Of a DNA stretch of 64,000 bases, positions 8,735 through 16,543 are shown piece by piece. The number at the start of each line of letters is the position of its first letter. Position 1 is the first letter of the stretch. Under the pieces are notes generated by a model. That model ran no database searches. It was not told where the DNA came from and saw only the letters and a list, made by a program, of their open reading frames with translations. Source of the stretch: Halocatena salina (GTDB taxonomy: Archaea > Halobacteriota > Halobacteria > Halobacteriales > Haloarculaceae); the NCBI RefSeq assembly GCF_023115355.1, contig NZ_CP096019.1, positions 1,364,001 to 1,428,000 of the forward strand. Reading direction: 5' to 3'. The translations under genes were made by a program, and so were the position numbers.

Positions 8735-9979
8735 ATGAAAGCGAGCACTACCGACCCGCTGGACACCGAGCACATCAGGGCGGACTTTCCGATCCTCCAG
8801 CGGGAGTTCGACGGCACGCAGCTCGTGTATCTCGACAATGCCGCGACCAGTCAGACACCCGAGCCAGTCATCGATACCATTGCGGAGTACTACCGCACGT
8901 ACAACGCGAACGTCCACCGCGGGCTTCACCAACTGAGTCAGGAGGCGTCGATCGCCTACGAGGAGGCCCACGACCGGGTGGCGGAGTTCATCGGCGCGTC
9001 GGGTGGACGCGAGGAGATCGTTTTCACGAAAAACACAACGGAATCGATGAACCTCGTGGCCTACGCGTGGGGGCTTGCAGAGCTCGGTCCCGAAGACGAG
9101 GTGGTAACCACCCAGATGGAACACCACTCCTCGCTCGTGACGTGGCAGCAGATCGGTAAAAAAACGGGCGCAGAGGTGAAATACATCCGGATCGATGAGG
9201 AGGGCTACCTCGACATGGACCACGCGAAAGAGCTGATCACCGACGACACGGCGATGGTGAGCGTCGCCCACGTCTCGAACACGCTGGGAACCATCAACCC
9301 CGTCTCGGAGCTCGCAGAGCTCGCTCACGACCACGGGGCGTACATCTTCGTCGACGGTGCCCAATCGGTGCCCCACCAACCGGTCGACGTCGAAGCGATC
9401 GATGCGGACTTCTTTGCCTTCTCCGGCCACAAGATGTGTGGTCCGACGGGAATCGGCGTGTTGTACGGCAAGCGCGAGCTGCTCGAATCGATGCAGCCCT
9501 ACCTCTACGGTGGCTCGATGGTTCGGAAAGTCACCTACGAGGAGACGACGTTCGAGGAGCTGCCGTGGAAGTTCGAGGCTGGCACGCCGGTCATCGGTCA
9601 GGGCATCGCGCTCGCGGCCGCGTGTGACTACCTCGACGAGATCGGATTGGAACGCATCCAGCGCCACGAGCACGAATTGGCCGAATACGCCTACGACAGG
9701 CTCACCGAGTTCGAGGACATCACGGTGTACGGACCCCCCGGCGACGATCGAGTGGGACTCGTTTCGTTCAATCTCGACTCCGTCCACGCACACGACCTTT
9801 CGAGCATCCTCAACGATCACGCGGTCGCCATCCGGGCAGGTGACCACTGCACGCAACCGCTGCACGACACCTTGGACACCGCAGCCTCCGCACGGGCTTC
9901 CTTTTACCTCTACAACACCCGCAAGGAGATCGACGCGCTCATCGAGGGTATCGACGACGCGCGCGCGTTGTTCGCCTAA
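8735..9979 (+). CDS. sufS: Cysteine desulfurase SufS
   Basis: A 414-residue PLP enzyme that removes sulfur from cysteine and passes it on for Fe-S cluster assembly. The Schiff-base lysine is Lys233 in FSGHKMCGPTG, preceded by VDGAQSVPH. The active-site Cys372 lies in RAGDHCTQP, the class II (SufS/CsdA) arrangement. The N-terminus LDNAATSQTP is also typical. The start at ATG 8735 gives MKASTTDPLD; an upstream frame from 8687 adds unrelated residues. The scaffold gene sufU follows 70 bases later, so the two are probably cotranscribed; sufB, sufC and sufD are not in the window. Confidence 0.95.
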   Translation: MKASTTDPLDTEHIRADFPILQREFDGTQLVYLDNAATSQTPEPVIDTIAEYYRTYNANVHRGLHQLSQEASIAYEEAHDRVAEFIGASGGREEIVFTKNTTESMNLVAYAWGLAELGPEDEVVTTQMEHHSSLVTWQQIGKKTGAEVKYIRIDEEGYLDMDHAKELITDDTAMVSVAHVSNTLGTINPVSELAELAHDHGAYIFVDGAQSVPHQPVDVEAIDADFFAFSGHKMCGPTGIGVLYGKRELLESMQPYLYGGSMVRKVTYEETTFEELPWKFEAGTPVIGQGIALAAACDYLDEIGLERIQRHEHELAEYAYDRLTEFEDITVYGPPGDDRVGLVSFNLDSVHAHDLSSILNDHAVAIRAGDHCTQPLHDTLDTAASARASFYLYNTRKEIDALIEGIDDARALFA

Positions 9980-10049
9980 GCTTGACGCGCCGTGCCATGC
10001 CGTCACTCACGATACGTTTTTCCGGCTTTACCTGCTATCGAAGACAACG

Positions 10050-10466
10050 ATGGGACTGGGCTCCGATATGTATCGCCAGCAGATCCTCGATCACTACAAG
10101 AACCCCCGAAACTACGGGGAACTCGAGGAGCCGACGTTCTCACACACTGGCGAGAATCCGACCTGTGGCGACACGATCCAGATCGATGTCGTGCTCGCCG
10201 ACGACGAGGAAACGATCGAACGCATCGCCTTCTCCGGAGACGGCTGTGCGATCAGTCAGGCCAGCGCCTCGCTGCTCACCCAACAGCTTCAGGGCATGAC
10301 TGTTGCCGAACTCCACGAACTCGACCGCGACGACGTGATCGATATGCTGGGCGTCGAGATCAGCCCGATGCGCGTCAAATGCGCCGTACTCGCCGAGAAA
10401 GTCGCACAGGACGGTGCGAAGATCCACAGCGGTGACATCGAGATCGACACGACACAAACCGAGTGA
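10050..10466 (+). CDS. sufU: SufU/IscU-like Fe-S scaffold or sulfur-transfer protein
   Basis: A 138-residue protein of the NifU-N/SufU family. The N-terminus MGLGSDMYRQQILDHYKNPR is a family hallmark. Three conserved cysteines are visible in NPTCGD, GDGCAIS and VKCAVL, which bind zinc or a nascent cluster and accept persulfide from SufS. The start is ATG 10050; a much longer frame to the left is only the shadow of sufS. Its position directly after sufS supports a functional pair. Confidence 0.93.
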   Translation: MGLGSDMYRQQILDHYKNPRNYGELEEPTFSHTGENPTCGDTIQIDVVLADDEETIERIAFSGDGCAISQASASLLTQQLQGMTVAELHELDRDDVIDMLGVEISPMRVKCAVLAEKVAQDGAKIHSGDIEIDTTQTE

Positions 10467-10685
10467 CATTCTCCTCGCCGTAAACGGCGGAATTCTCTCC
10501 TTGGAGGAAGAAAGCAGCTGTAGCCGAAATCGATCACCGGCCAGAAAAGCTATACAGACACCACAGATCATATCCAAGCATGGTAGATCGAATCGTCGAG
10601 TGAATTCTATGACAGATATGTATCTCTATATTCACGGTACGGTCGATGGCACGACAGCGCAGCGATGGGAAGGGAGGACGGATCG

Positions 10686-11768
10686 ATGAAGCGCCGAACG
10701 TTTGCGCTCCTGTTGGCGTCCGGTCTCGCGGGCTGTAACACCCAAGGTAACGACGAGCCACCCACGACGACAGAGCAAGCGACGAAGCCAGAACAGACCT
10801 CGACGCTGGGAGGTGGATCACCGACACCAACCACAGCAGGGAACACCACAGACACGCCCTCAGACAGCAGTTCGACGATGGAAATCGACGGAGTCGAAAT
10901 CCAGCGAGAGCAGTACTCGCTTCAGGAAGTGTCCTACGACGAACGGCCGACGATCTTCGTCAATCGGTGGAACGAGCCATCGTGTCGGTTTAACGCTTCG
11001 GAGGTCGATTCCATCCCCAACCTGCAGATGGCGACGATCAACGGTGAGCGGGGGCACATGCCGGTTCGCACGTCTCGAACGATGATGAAGTTGCTCTACT
11101 GCTACCGCCAGCTCGACCGGGATTCCTATCTCGAAAAGGCGATCGAAATCTCCGAGGCGTATCTGGACACAGCCGCACGCAACGACGGGGCGTTGTACTT
11201 TCCCTACACGATGAAAAAAGGCGGTGCTGGCGTGACACTCACTCCACCGTGGTACTCGGCGTTGGCGCAGGGTACATCGTTGTCGGCGTATCTCAGGCTG
11301 CACGAAGCGACGGGGAAAAAACAGTATCGGGAAACGGCCGACGCGGTGTATGAGAGTTTCCGGCGGCTCACGCGTTCGACCGATGGGCCGTGGACCGCGA
11401 TGGTCGACGACGAGGGGTATCTCTGGTTCGAGGAGTATCCTCACGATCCGCCGACGCACGTTCTCAACGGCTTTCTCACCGGGCTGTGGGGTGTCTATGA
11501 GTACTGGCTAGTCACCGAGGACGAGAAGAGCCGACCACTGCTGGAAGCGGCGATCACCACGATCAAGCAGTACGTCGAGCAGTTCCGAGAGCCGGGCGAA
11601 GTGAGCTGGTACGCGCTCAACCGCGGCTACCGGGGCAACGAGTTCTACCACGCAATGCACATCCTCCAGCTCCGGAAGCTCCATCGGATCACCGGTGATC
11701 CGTACTTCAAAGAGATATCCGAGACGTTCAACGAGGATCATCCCGAGGAAGCCGGAATGAGAACGTGA
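10686..11768 (+). CDS. Lipoprotein with D-glucuronyl C5-epimerase-like domain
   Basis: A 360-residue exported protein. The N-terminus MKRRTFALLLASGLAGC combines a twin-arginine start with a lipobox (Cys17), followed by a Thr/Pro/Ser-rich linker to about residue 65. The globular part matches the C-terminal alpha/alpha-barrel domain of D-glucuronyl C5-epimerase: PPWYSALAQGTSLSAYLRL, EYPHDPPTHVLNGFLTGLWG and NEFYHAMHILQLRKL. In animals this enzyme converts glucuronate to iduronate in heparan sulfate; bacterial and archaeal homologs have this domain alone. Action on surface glycans or exopolysaccharide uronates outside the membrane is an inference. It stands alone. Confidence 0.85.
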   Translation: MKRRTFALLLASGLAGCNTQGNDEPPTTTEQATKPEQTSTLGGGSPTPTTAGNTTDTPSDSSSTMEIDGVEIQREQYSLQEVSYDERPTIFVNRWNEPSCRFNASEVDSIPNLQMATINGERGHMPVRTSRTMMKLLYCYRQLDRDSYLEKAIEISEAYLDTAARNDGALYFPYTMKKGGAGVTLTPPWYSALAQGTSLSAYLRLHEATGKKQYRETADAVYESFRRLTRSTDGPWTAMVDDEGYLWFEEYPHDPPTHVLNGFLTGLWGVYEYWLVTEDEKSRPLLEAAITTIKQYVEQFREPGEVSWYALNRGYRGNEFYHAMHILQLRKLHRITGDPYFKEISETFNEDHPEEAGMRT

Positions 11769-11965
11769 CGTTCGGTTCAACGGATCTCAACGCATGATAG
11801 AGAAGTATGGGGGACGCCACGAAGGGTAGTTACGGCAGCATTCCTCGCGTCCGGACGGCACCGTCACCGATCAACACCGGTTCACCGTTGTGCGCAGCGA
11901 GTACACCACCGCAACCGAAGGGACCGAGACGCTGGCGTTCGATGCAAGGTGGTAAGAACTGTGGC

Positions 11966-12994
11966 TCACTCGGGTTTCAGTCCCTCATTTTCGACGCGCA
12001 TGACGGACTCGCCATCGGGAAGGTTCGGTGCGTCGACGAGTTTGACGATGCGTTTGTTCGCCTTTGACTTGCGGAGATAGATGCGGAAAGTGGATTTGTG
12101 GCCAAGGATGTTGCCACCGATGGGTTTCGTTGGATCGCCGAAGAAGGCGTCCGGGTTCGACTGGACCTGATTGGTCACGACGACGGCAGCGTTGTACAGG
12201 TTTCCGAGTCGATCGATATCGTGGAGATGCTTGTTGAGCTTCTGCTGGCGGTTGGCCAACTCGCCACGACCGACGTACTCCGCGCGGAAGTGGGCAGTGA
12301 GTGAATCGACACACAACAGTCGCACTGGATACTCGCTATCTTCGTGTTCGCTTGCGATCTCTTGGGCCTTTTCCGCGAGCAAGATCTGGTGGTTGGAGTT
12401 GAACGCCTTTGCGACGTGAATGTAGTCGAGAAACGTCTCCACTAACTCGGACAGCGCCTCCTCGTCATCCGGATCGCCGTCGATCTCCCGGTCATCCATG
12501 GCAGCAGCGATGAGTGAATCGTCCAGCCCACGGACCATCTCATCGATGCGCTCGGGACGAAACGTATCTTCGGAATCCACGAAGATGGCGCTACCACCCA
12601 ATCCACCCACTTCGGGCGGCAGCTGGACGTTCACCGACAGCTGGTGAGTGATCTGTGATTTGCCCGCACCGAACTCGCCGTACACCTCCGTGATCGACTG
12701 GGTTTCGACGCCGCCACCGAGCATTTCGTCGATCTCCGCTACCTGCGTTTCGAGCTTGCCGATCCGCTCGCGGCGCTGAAGCACCGACGCCCCCGTTTCG
12801 AACCCACCGATGTCCGCCTGCTCCCGTGCCGCCTGAATGATGTCGTGAGCCGTGCTCTCACCCACGTCGGCGGTGTTCGAAAGCTCCGCCGGACTTGCGA
12901 CGGCGATACCCTGAAAGGAATCGTACCCATTGTCTTGCAGCTTCTCCGCCGTTGCTGGACCGACGCCTGGAAGGTTCTCCAAATCCGTTGCCAT
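11966..12994 (-). CDS. radA: DNA repair and recombination protein RadA
   Basis: The archaeal RecA/Rad51 recombinase, 342 residues, which forms filaments on single-stranded DNA and drives strand exchange. Residues 1-60 hold the helix-hairpin-helix DNA-binding domain ([20 protein letters not shown]). The ATPase core has Walker [10 protein letters not shown], Walker [10 protein letters not shown], and the DNA-binding loop 2 region [37 protein letters not shown] completes the core. Start ATG 12994 ([10 protein letters not shown]) is chosen over a further upstream frame. No intein is present, and the gene is monocistronic. Confidence 0.97.
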   Translation of the reverse strand: MATDLENLPGVGPATAEKLQDNGYDSFQGIAVASPAELSNTADVGESTAHDIIQAAREQADIGGFETGASVLQRRERIGKLETQVAEIDEMLGGGVETQSITEVYGEFGAGKSQITHQLSVNVQLPPEVGGLGGSAIFVDSEDTFRPERIDEMVRGLDDSLIAAAMDDREIDGDPDDEEALSELVETFLDYIHVAKAFNSNHQILLAEKAQEIASEHEDSEYPVRLLCVDSLTAHFRAEYVGRGELANRQQKLNKHLHDIDRLGNLYNAAVVVTNQVQSNPDAFFGDPTKPIGGNILGHKSTFRIYLRKSKANKRIVKLVDAPNLPDGESVMRVENEGLKPE

Positions 12995-13113
12995 GGTTCT
13001 TCGTTGTTCCCCACCCTTCATAAAAACTCGTTAACACCCCAGTGAAAGTGAAACCGTGGGGCTACGGCCACCACGATCACCAGAAAAAGCACATCGAAAA
13101 CGCCGAGGTCAGT

Positions 13114-13716
13114 TCATTCCCACGGGTCGCCGGAGCCGTCGGGCCAGAGCGGATACCAGTATTCGGTGTCGTCTTCTACTTCCAGTTCCCCCTCAAGGGC
13201 GCTTTGGAGTTTGAACTCGGCACTGGAGTCGCGTTCATTGCCGGGAAGCGGCGCAAAGGGATAGTACGCGCCACGGCGGAACGAGTACACCCAGTAGACG
13301 GTGTCAGACTCCTTCTGGAAGGCGAAGACGGCGGCGAGCAACCGGCTCCCAAATCCTTCCTCGACGAACGTGTCTGCTGCGAAATGCATGCTCGTGATCA
13401 AATCCTCAAAATCCGGATCATCAAGGATGACCCACTCATAGCCGTGTGAATCAGTGTTGAACCGGGCTTCGGTACCCGTTTCCTGACGACCGGCTTCGAG
13501 GATGCGTTCGACCTCCCGTTCTGCTTCTTCGAACGCCGCGCTATCGACGTTCGAAAAGCAGAGCGCGGCTTCCCCCGTCGGTGTGTAACCGAGGTCGGCC
13601 TCCATCGTAATATACGCAGTGCTCATCCCGAACAGGTCCTCCGGTTCGGCCGCGCGAGTGGCGTCTGCCTCGGCGCTGAGACCGAGTACCTGTCGGATCG
13701 AATCAAAGATGCCCAT
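13114..13716 (-). CDS. pspAB: PspAB-like protein
   Basis: A 200-residue soluble protein of the PspA-associated protein B family, from my memory of haloarchaeal htpX neighbourhoods. It starts MGIFDSIRQVLGL and has a conserved middle FGMSTAYITMEADLGYTP and a C-terminal EYWYPLWPDGSGDPWE rich in Trp/Pro/Asp. It has no membrane segment. It lies 92 bases downstream of htpX on the same strand, and this htpX-pspAB pairing recurs in haloarchaea, which suggests a shared role in membrane-stress response or proteolysis. The biochemical activity is unknown. Confidence 0.82.
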   Translation of the reverse strand: MGIFDSIRQVLGLSAEADATRAAEPEDLFGMSTAYITMEADLGYTPTGEAALCFSNVDSAAFEEAEREVERILEAGRQETGTEARFNTDSHGYEWVILDDPDFEDLITSMHFAADTFVEEGFGSRLLAAVFAFQKESDTVYWVYSFRRGAYYPFAPLPGNERDSSAEFKLQSALEGELEVEDDTEYWYPLWPDGSGDPWE

Positions 13717-13808
13717 GTGTCACTCACGGGCGTGTGACTGCTTGGGGTTTTCCATGCTGTGAGAGGAGAAAAACAATGGAAACAGCCAGTCGATCGGTCA
13801 GAAACGAT

Positions 13809-14675
13809 TCACGCGAACTGGATTTCGCGTTCCATGTCCTGAAGCCGCTCGATCCGGCGTTCAGTGCTCGGATGGGTGCTGAACAGCCGCATGATGGAAC
13901 TTCCCTTCATCGGGATGATGAAAAAGGCGTTCATTTCCGATTGTTCGCGCATATCACGGTCGGGAACCTTGTCCATGCGGCCGGAAATCTTCATGAGTGC
14001 GGACGCGAGTGCGCTCGGGTTGCCGGTGATCATGGCTCCGCCCCGATCGGCGGCGAACTCGCGGTACCGCGAGAGCGCCCGGATGAGGAAAAACGAGACG
14101 ATCCAGACGACCAGCGAGGCGAGGATGGCGACGAGTGCGCCGGGGCTGTCGTCGTCGCCGCCACCGGTGAACAACCACCCCCATCGGACGACCATGAACG
14201 CGATCGTCGAGAGGAACGAAGCGATCGTCATCACCATCACGTCCCGGTTTTTGACGTGGGCAAGCTCGTGAGCCAACACCCCTTCGAGTTCCTCTTGGTT
14301 CAACGTGTTCAGGATACCAGTGGTGACACAGACCGTGGCACTGTCCTGTGACCGGCCGGTAGCAAACGCGTTCGGGACCCGGGAATCCGTGACCGCAACC
14401 GTCGGTTTGGGCAGGTCAGCCTGCTGGGAGAGCCGCGAGATCGAGGCGTGTAGTTCGGGATACTCGTCTTTGCTCACCTCGCGCGCGCCCATCGTATACA
14501 ACGCGAGCTTGTCGCTGAAAAACAACTGGCCCAGCAAAAACACACCCACAACGGGCATGATGATCCACATGTTCGCTTCTGCCAGAATGGCAATGAACAC
14601 GATGTAGAGGGCGAACAACAGGAACATCGTGAAGGCCATCCGCCCCCGGAGGTTCCAATCCGATTTCCACTCCAT
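13809..14675 (-). CDS. htpX: Membrane metalloprotease HtpX (M48 family)
   Basis: A 288-residue zinc protease in the cytoplasmic membrane that degrades misfolded membrane proteins. Two N-terminal membrane helices (about residues 13-31 and 36-53) precede the catalytic domain. The zinc motif is HELAH (136-140), with a third ligand Glu in YREFAADRGG. Two further helices lie at about residues 150-167 and 178-200. PNAFATGRSQDSATVCVTTG is a strong family signature. Length is normal. It is followed by pspAB and separated from divergent NMD3 by 315 bases. Confidence 0.95.
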   Translation of the reverse strand: MEWKSDWNLRGRMAFTMFLLFALYIVFIAILAEANMWIIMPVVGVFLLGQLFFSDKLALYTMGAREVSKDEYPELHASISRLSQQADLPKPTVAVTDSRVPNAFATGRSQDSATVCVTTGILNTLNQEELEGVLAHELAHVKNRDVMVMTIASFLSTIAFMVVRWGWLFTGGGDDDSPGALVAILASLVVWIVSFFLIRALSRYREFAADRGGAMITGNPSALASALMKISGRMDKVPDRDMREQSEMNAFFIIPMKGSSIMRLFSTHPSTERRIERLQDMEREIQFA

Positions 14676-14762
14676 ATCCAGAATACACGGTCTGGAACAT
14701 ATAGCCCCTCCGCTATACGTACTGTGTCAGCAAGATACACGGAGTAAAGGGCGCGCCCGGCC

Positions 14763-14798
14763 CGGTCCCGCCCGCTGTGGTAGACGAAAGCGGGACCG
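14763..14798. repeat. Inverted repeat, 9 bp arms
   Basis: CGGTCCCGC (14763-14771) and GCGGGACCG (14790-14798) are perfect reverse complements with an 18-base spacer. They lie in the 315-base gap between divergent htpX and NMD3 genes. No T-run follows, so an operator or RNA hairpin is as likely as a terminator. Otherwise I see no gene in this gap. Confidence 0.6.
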
Positions 14799-14960
14799 TC
14801 TAGAACGAAACAGAGGGACTACATGACCGTTTCGACGTACGTCCGGTCCGTGCTCACGACGGGACGGAGCGAGCGAGTGCACACATAGGTTACCTGTGAA
14901 CATCTTCATCGGTGGACGGCACCGACAGGTCAGATTTTTATAACGATCGGAGCAGACGAG

Positions 14961-14967
14961 TTTAAAC
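14961..14967 (+). promoter_or_regulatory. TATA box of the NMD3 gene
   Basis: TTTAAAC is centred 27 bases before ATG 14991, which predicts a leaderless transcript. A second AT-rich box (TTTTTATAAC, about 14935-14944) lies just upstream. Confidence 0.5.
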
Positions 14968-14990
14968 GCGCTGGGACACTACCGTCACCA

Positions 14991-16100
14991 ATGGGTTCCG
15001 GCGAATTCTGTCCTCGGTGTGGTGATCCTGTCGAGCCGCGATCGGAGCCACGTCCCGGCAATCCCAGCGGACACCGGGCACGCCTTTGTGACGACTGTTA
15101 CTTCGAGGAGTTCGACCTCGTCGATGCTCCTGAGGAACTGGTCGTCGAGATCTGTAGCGGGTGTGGAGCCGTCAAGCGCGGCGAACAGTGGGTCGATGTC
15201 GGAGCAGATGATTACACGGATGTCGCCATCGAGGAGACCACCGAAACCCTCGGGATCCACGTTGAGGCCGATGACGTGGAGTGGATGGTCGAACCCGAGC
15301 AGATCGATCGGAACACGATCGAGATGCACTGTTATTTCACGGGCGTGGTACGTGATACCGTGATCGAAGCGGAACACGACGTTCGCGTGCGGTTCAACCG
15401 AACGACGTGTACGCGCTGTTCGCGAATCGCTGGGGAGTACTACGCGAGTACGGTTCAGGTCCGCGCCATGGACCGCACGCCGACCGAAACCGAGCGAACG
15501 CGTGCGGCTGAGATCGCCAACGAACGCGTCGACGAACGCGAGGGCGATCGTAACGCCTTCATTACGGAGATCAGCGAAAGCAACGAGGGGATCAACGTCC
15601 GTCTCTCGACCACACAGCTCGGTCGAACCGTCGCCACCCACATCCAGCGGGAACTCGGCGGAACGGTAACGGATTCCCAGACACTCATCACCGAGGACGA
15701 GGATGGAAACGAGGTGTACCGGGTCACTTACGCCGTCCGACTGCCGCCGTTTCCCGCCGGAACGGTCATCGAACCTGCTGGTGAGGACCCGGTGCTCGTT
15801 CACAGCGCCCACGGCAATCTGAAAGGACGACGGCTCACGACCGGAAAGCAGTACGAGGCAGACGCCGAGGACGGGATCGCTCCTGATGCACGCCGACTCG
15901 GTGACACCACCGACGCCCAGGAAACGACGCTCGTCGCTGTCGAAGACGACCACGCTGTGCAAGTGCTCGATCCCGACACCTACGAAGCGAAAACCATCCC
16001 CCGACCGTCATATCTAGATCCCGACACCGACACCGTGCCCGTCATAAAACACAGAGAAGGGTTACACGTGCTACCCGAGGACGCGACTGCGAGCCGGTGA
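14991..16100 (+). CDS. NMD3-family protein (60S export / large-subunit factor homolog)
   Basis: A 369-residue protein homologous to the zinc-rich N-terminal half of eukaryotic NMD3, which binds the large ribosomal subunit. Zinc-ligand pairs are visible: CPRCGD (7-10), CDDC, CSGCGAV, and after a beta-rich segment CTRCSRIAGEYYASTVQVR. The remainder has the family's mixed alpha/beta region, with a C-terminal PPFPAGTVIEPAGEDPVLV beta domain. Archaea lack a nucleus, so the role is presumably in ribosome maturation or quality control, an inference. Promoter spacing supports the chosen ATG. Confidence 0.88.
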   Translation: MGSGEFCPRCGDPVEPRSEPRPGNPSGHRARLCDDCYFEEFDLVDAPEELVVEICSGCGAVKRGEQWVDVGADDYTDVAIEETTETLGIHVEADDVEWMVEPEQIDRNTIEMHCYFTGVVRDTVIEAEHDVRVRFNRTTCTRCSRIAGEYYASTVQVRAMDRTPTETERTRAAEIANERVDEREGDRNAFITEISESNEGINVRLSTTQLGRTVATHIQRELGGTVTDSQTLITEDEDGNEVYRVTYAVRLPPFPAGTVIEPAGEDPVLVHSAHGNLKGRRLTTGKQYEADAEDGIAPDARRLGDTTDAQETTLVAVEDDHAVQVLDPDTYEAKTIPRPSYLDPDTDTVPVIKHREGLHVLPEDATASR

Positions 16101-16113
16101 GACAGAGATCACG

Positions 16114-16120
16114 TTTTTTT
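16114..16120 (+). terminator. Possible T-tract terminator after NMD3
   Basis: Seven T residues lie 14 bases after the stop codon. This is short, and no stable hairpin precedes it. Confidence 0.35.
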
Positions 16121-16178
16121 GACGTCTCTTACTGCAAATATAGATATAACCGATCGGAAACCGAGCGGTCAGTACGGC

Positions 16179-16439
16179 TCACTCGCGTTGATCTCGGTAC
16201 ACGACGACATCCTGCCCGGCCCGGCGAACGGTGACGGCGACATCCCCATCGAGTCGTCGGCTTGCTGACCGGATAGTGGTCTCCAATCGGGCGAGTTGAT
16301 CGGCGTCCGGATCACGATCAGCGAGAGACCGACACTGATCCGCGAGCCGCGCCAATCGCTTACTGATCAGTCCGTTCTCCACTGTTTCGCTTGCCTCCTC
16401 AAGTCGAATACCTGCGCGCCGGAGGGTCTCACCGCCCAT
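16179..16439 (-). CDS. DUF7553-like small helical protein
   Basis: An 86-residue, highly charged, all-helical protein: RLARLADQCRSLADRDPDAD, then QLARLETTIRSASRRLDGDV, ending in VRRAGQDVVVYRDQRE. The pattern of two short amphipathic helices with RLxxLADQ and HIxxYRE-like endings matches a small haloarchaeal family I recall as DUF7553. The start is taken as ATG 16439 because a TATA box is centred 26 bases upstream, which makes the message leaderless; ATG 16451 would lie too close to the TATA box. Function is unknown. Confidence 0.7.
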   Translation of the reverse strand: MGGETLRRAGIRLEEASETVENGLISKRLARLADQCRSLADRDPDADQLARLETTIRSASRRLDGDVAVTVRRAGQDVVVYRDQRE

Positions 16440-16460
16440 ACTATCTTCCATGAGGATATC

Positions 16461-16470
16461 AAATATAATC
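16461..16470 (-). promoter_or_regulatory. TATA box for the DUF7553-like gene
   Basis: On the minus strand GATTATATTT is centred at 16465, 26 bases before ATG 16439. It fixes the choice of start codon. Confidence 0.55.
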
Positions 16471-16543
16471 ATTCTGATCTTCGGTTTGGGATCAAGACCG
16501 AACGGGGTCTTCGACCGGGGTCCGTACCGACCGTGAAATAAAA

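Noticed and set aside
7739-10006. 755-codon minus-strand open frame
   Set aside because: It is antisense to the enolase-superfamily gene and sufS, both clearly coding on the plus strand; its sequence has the Arg/Val/Asp bias of a shadow frame.
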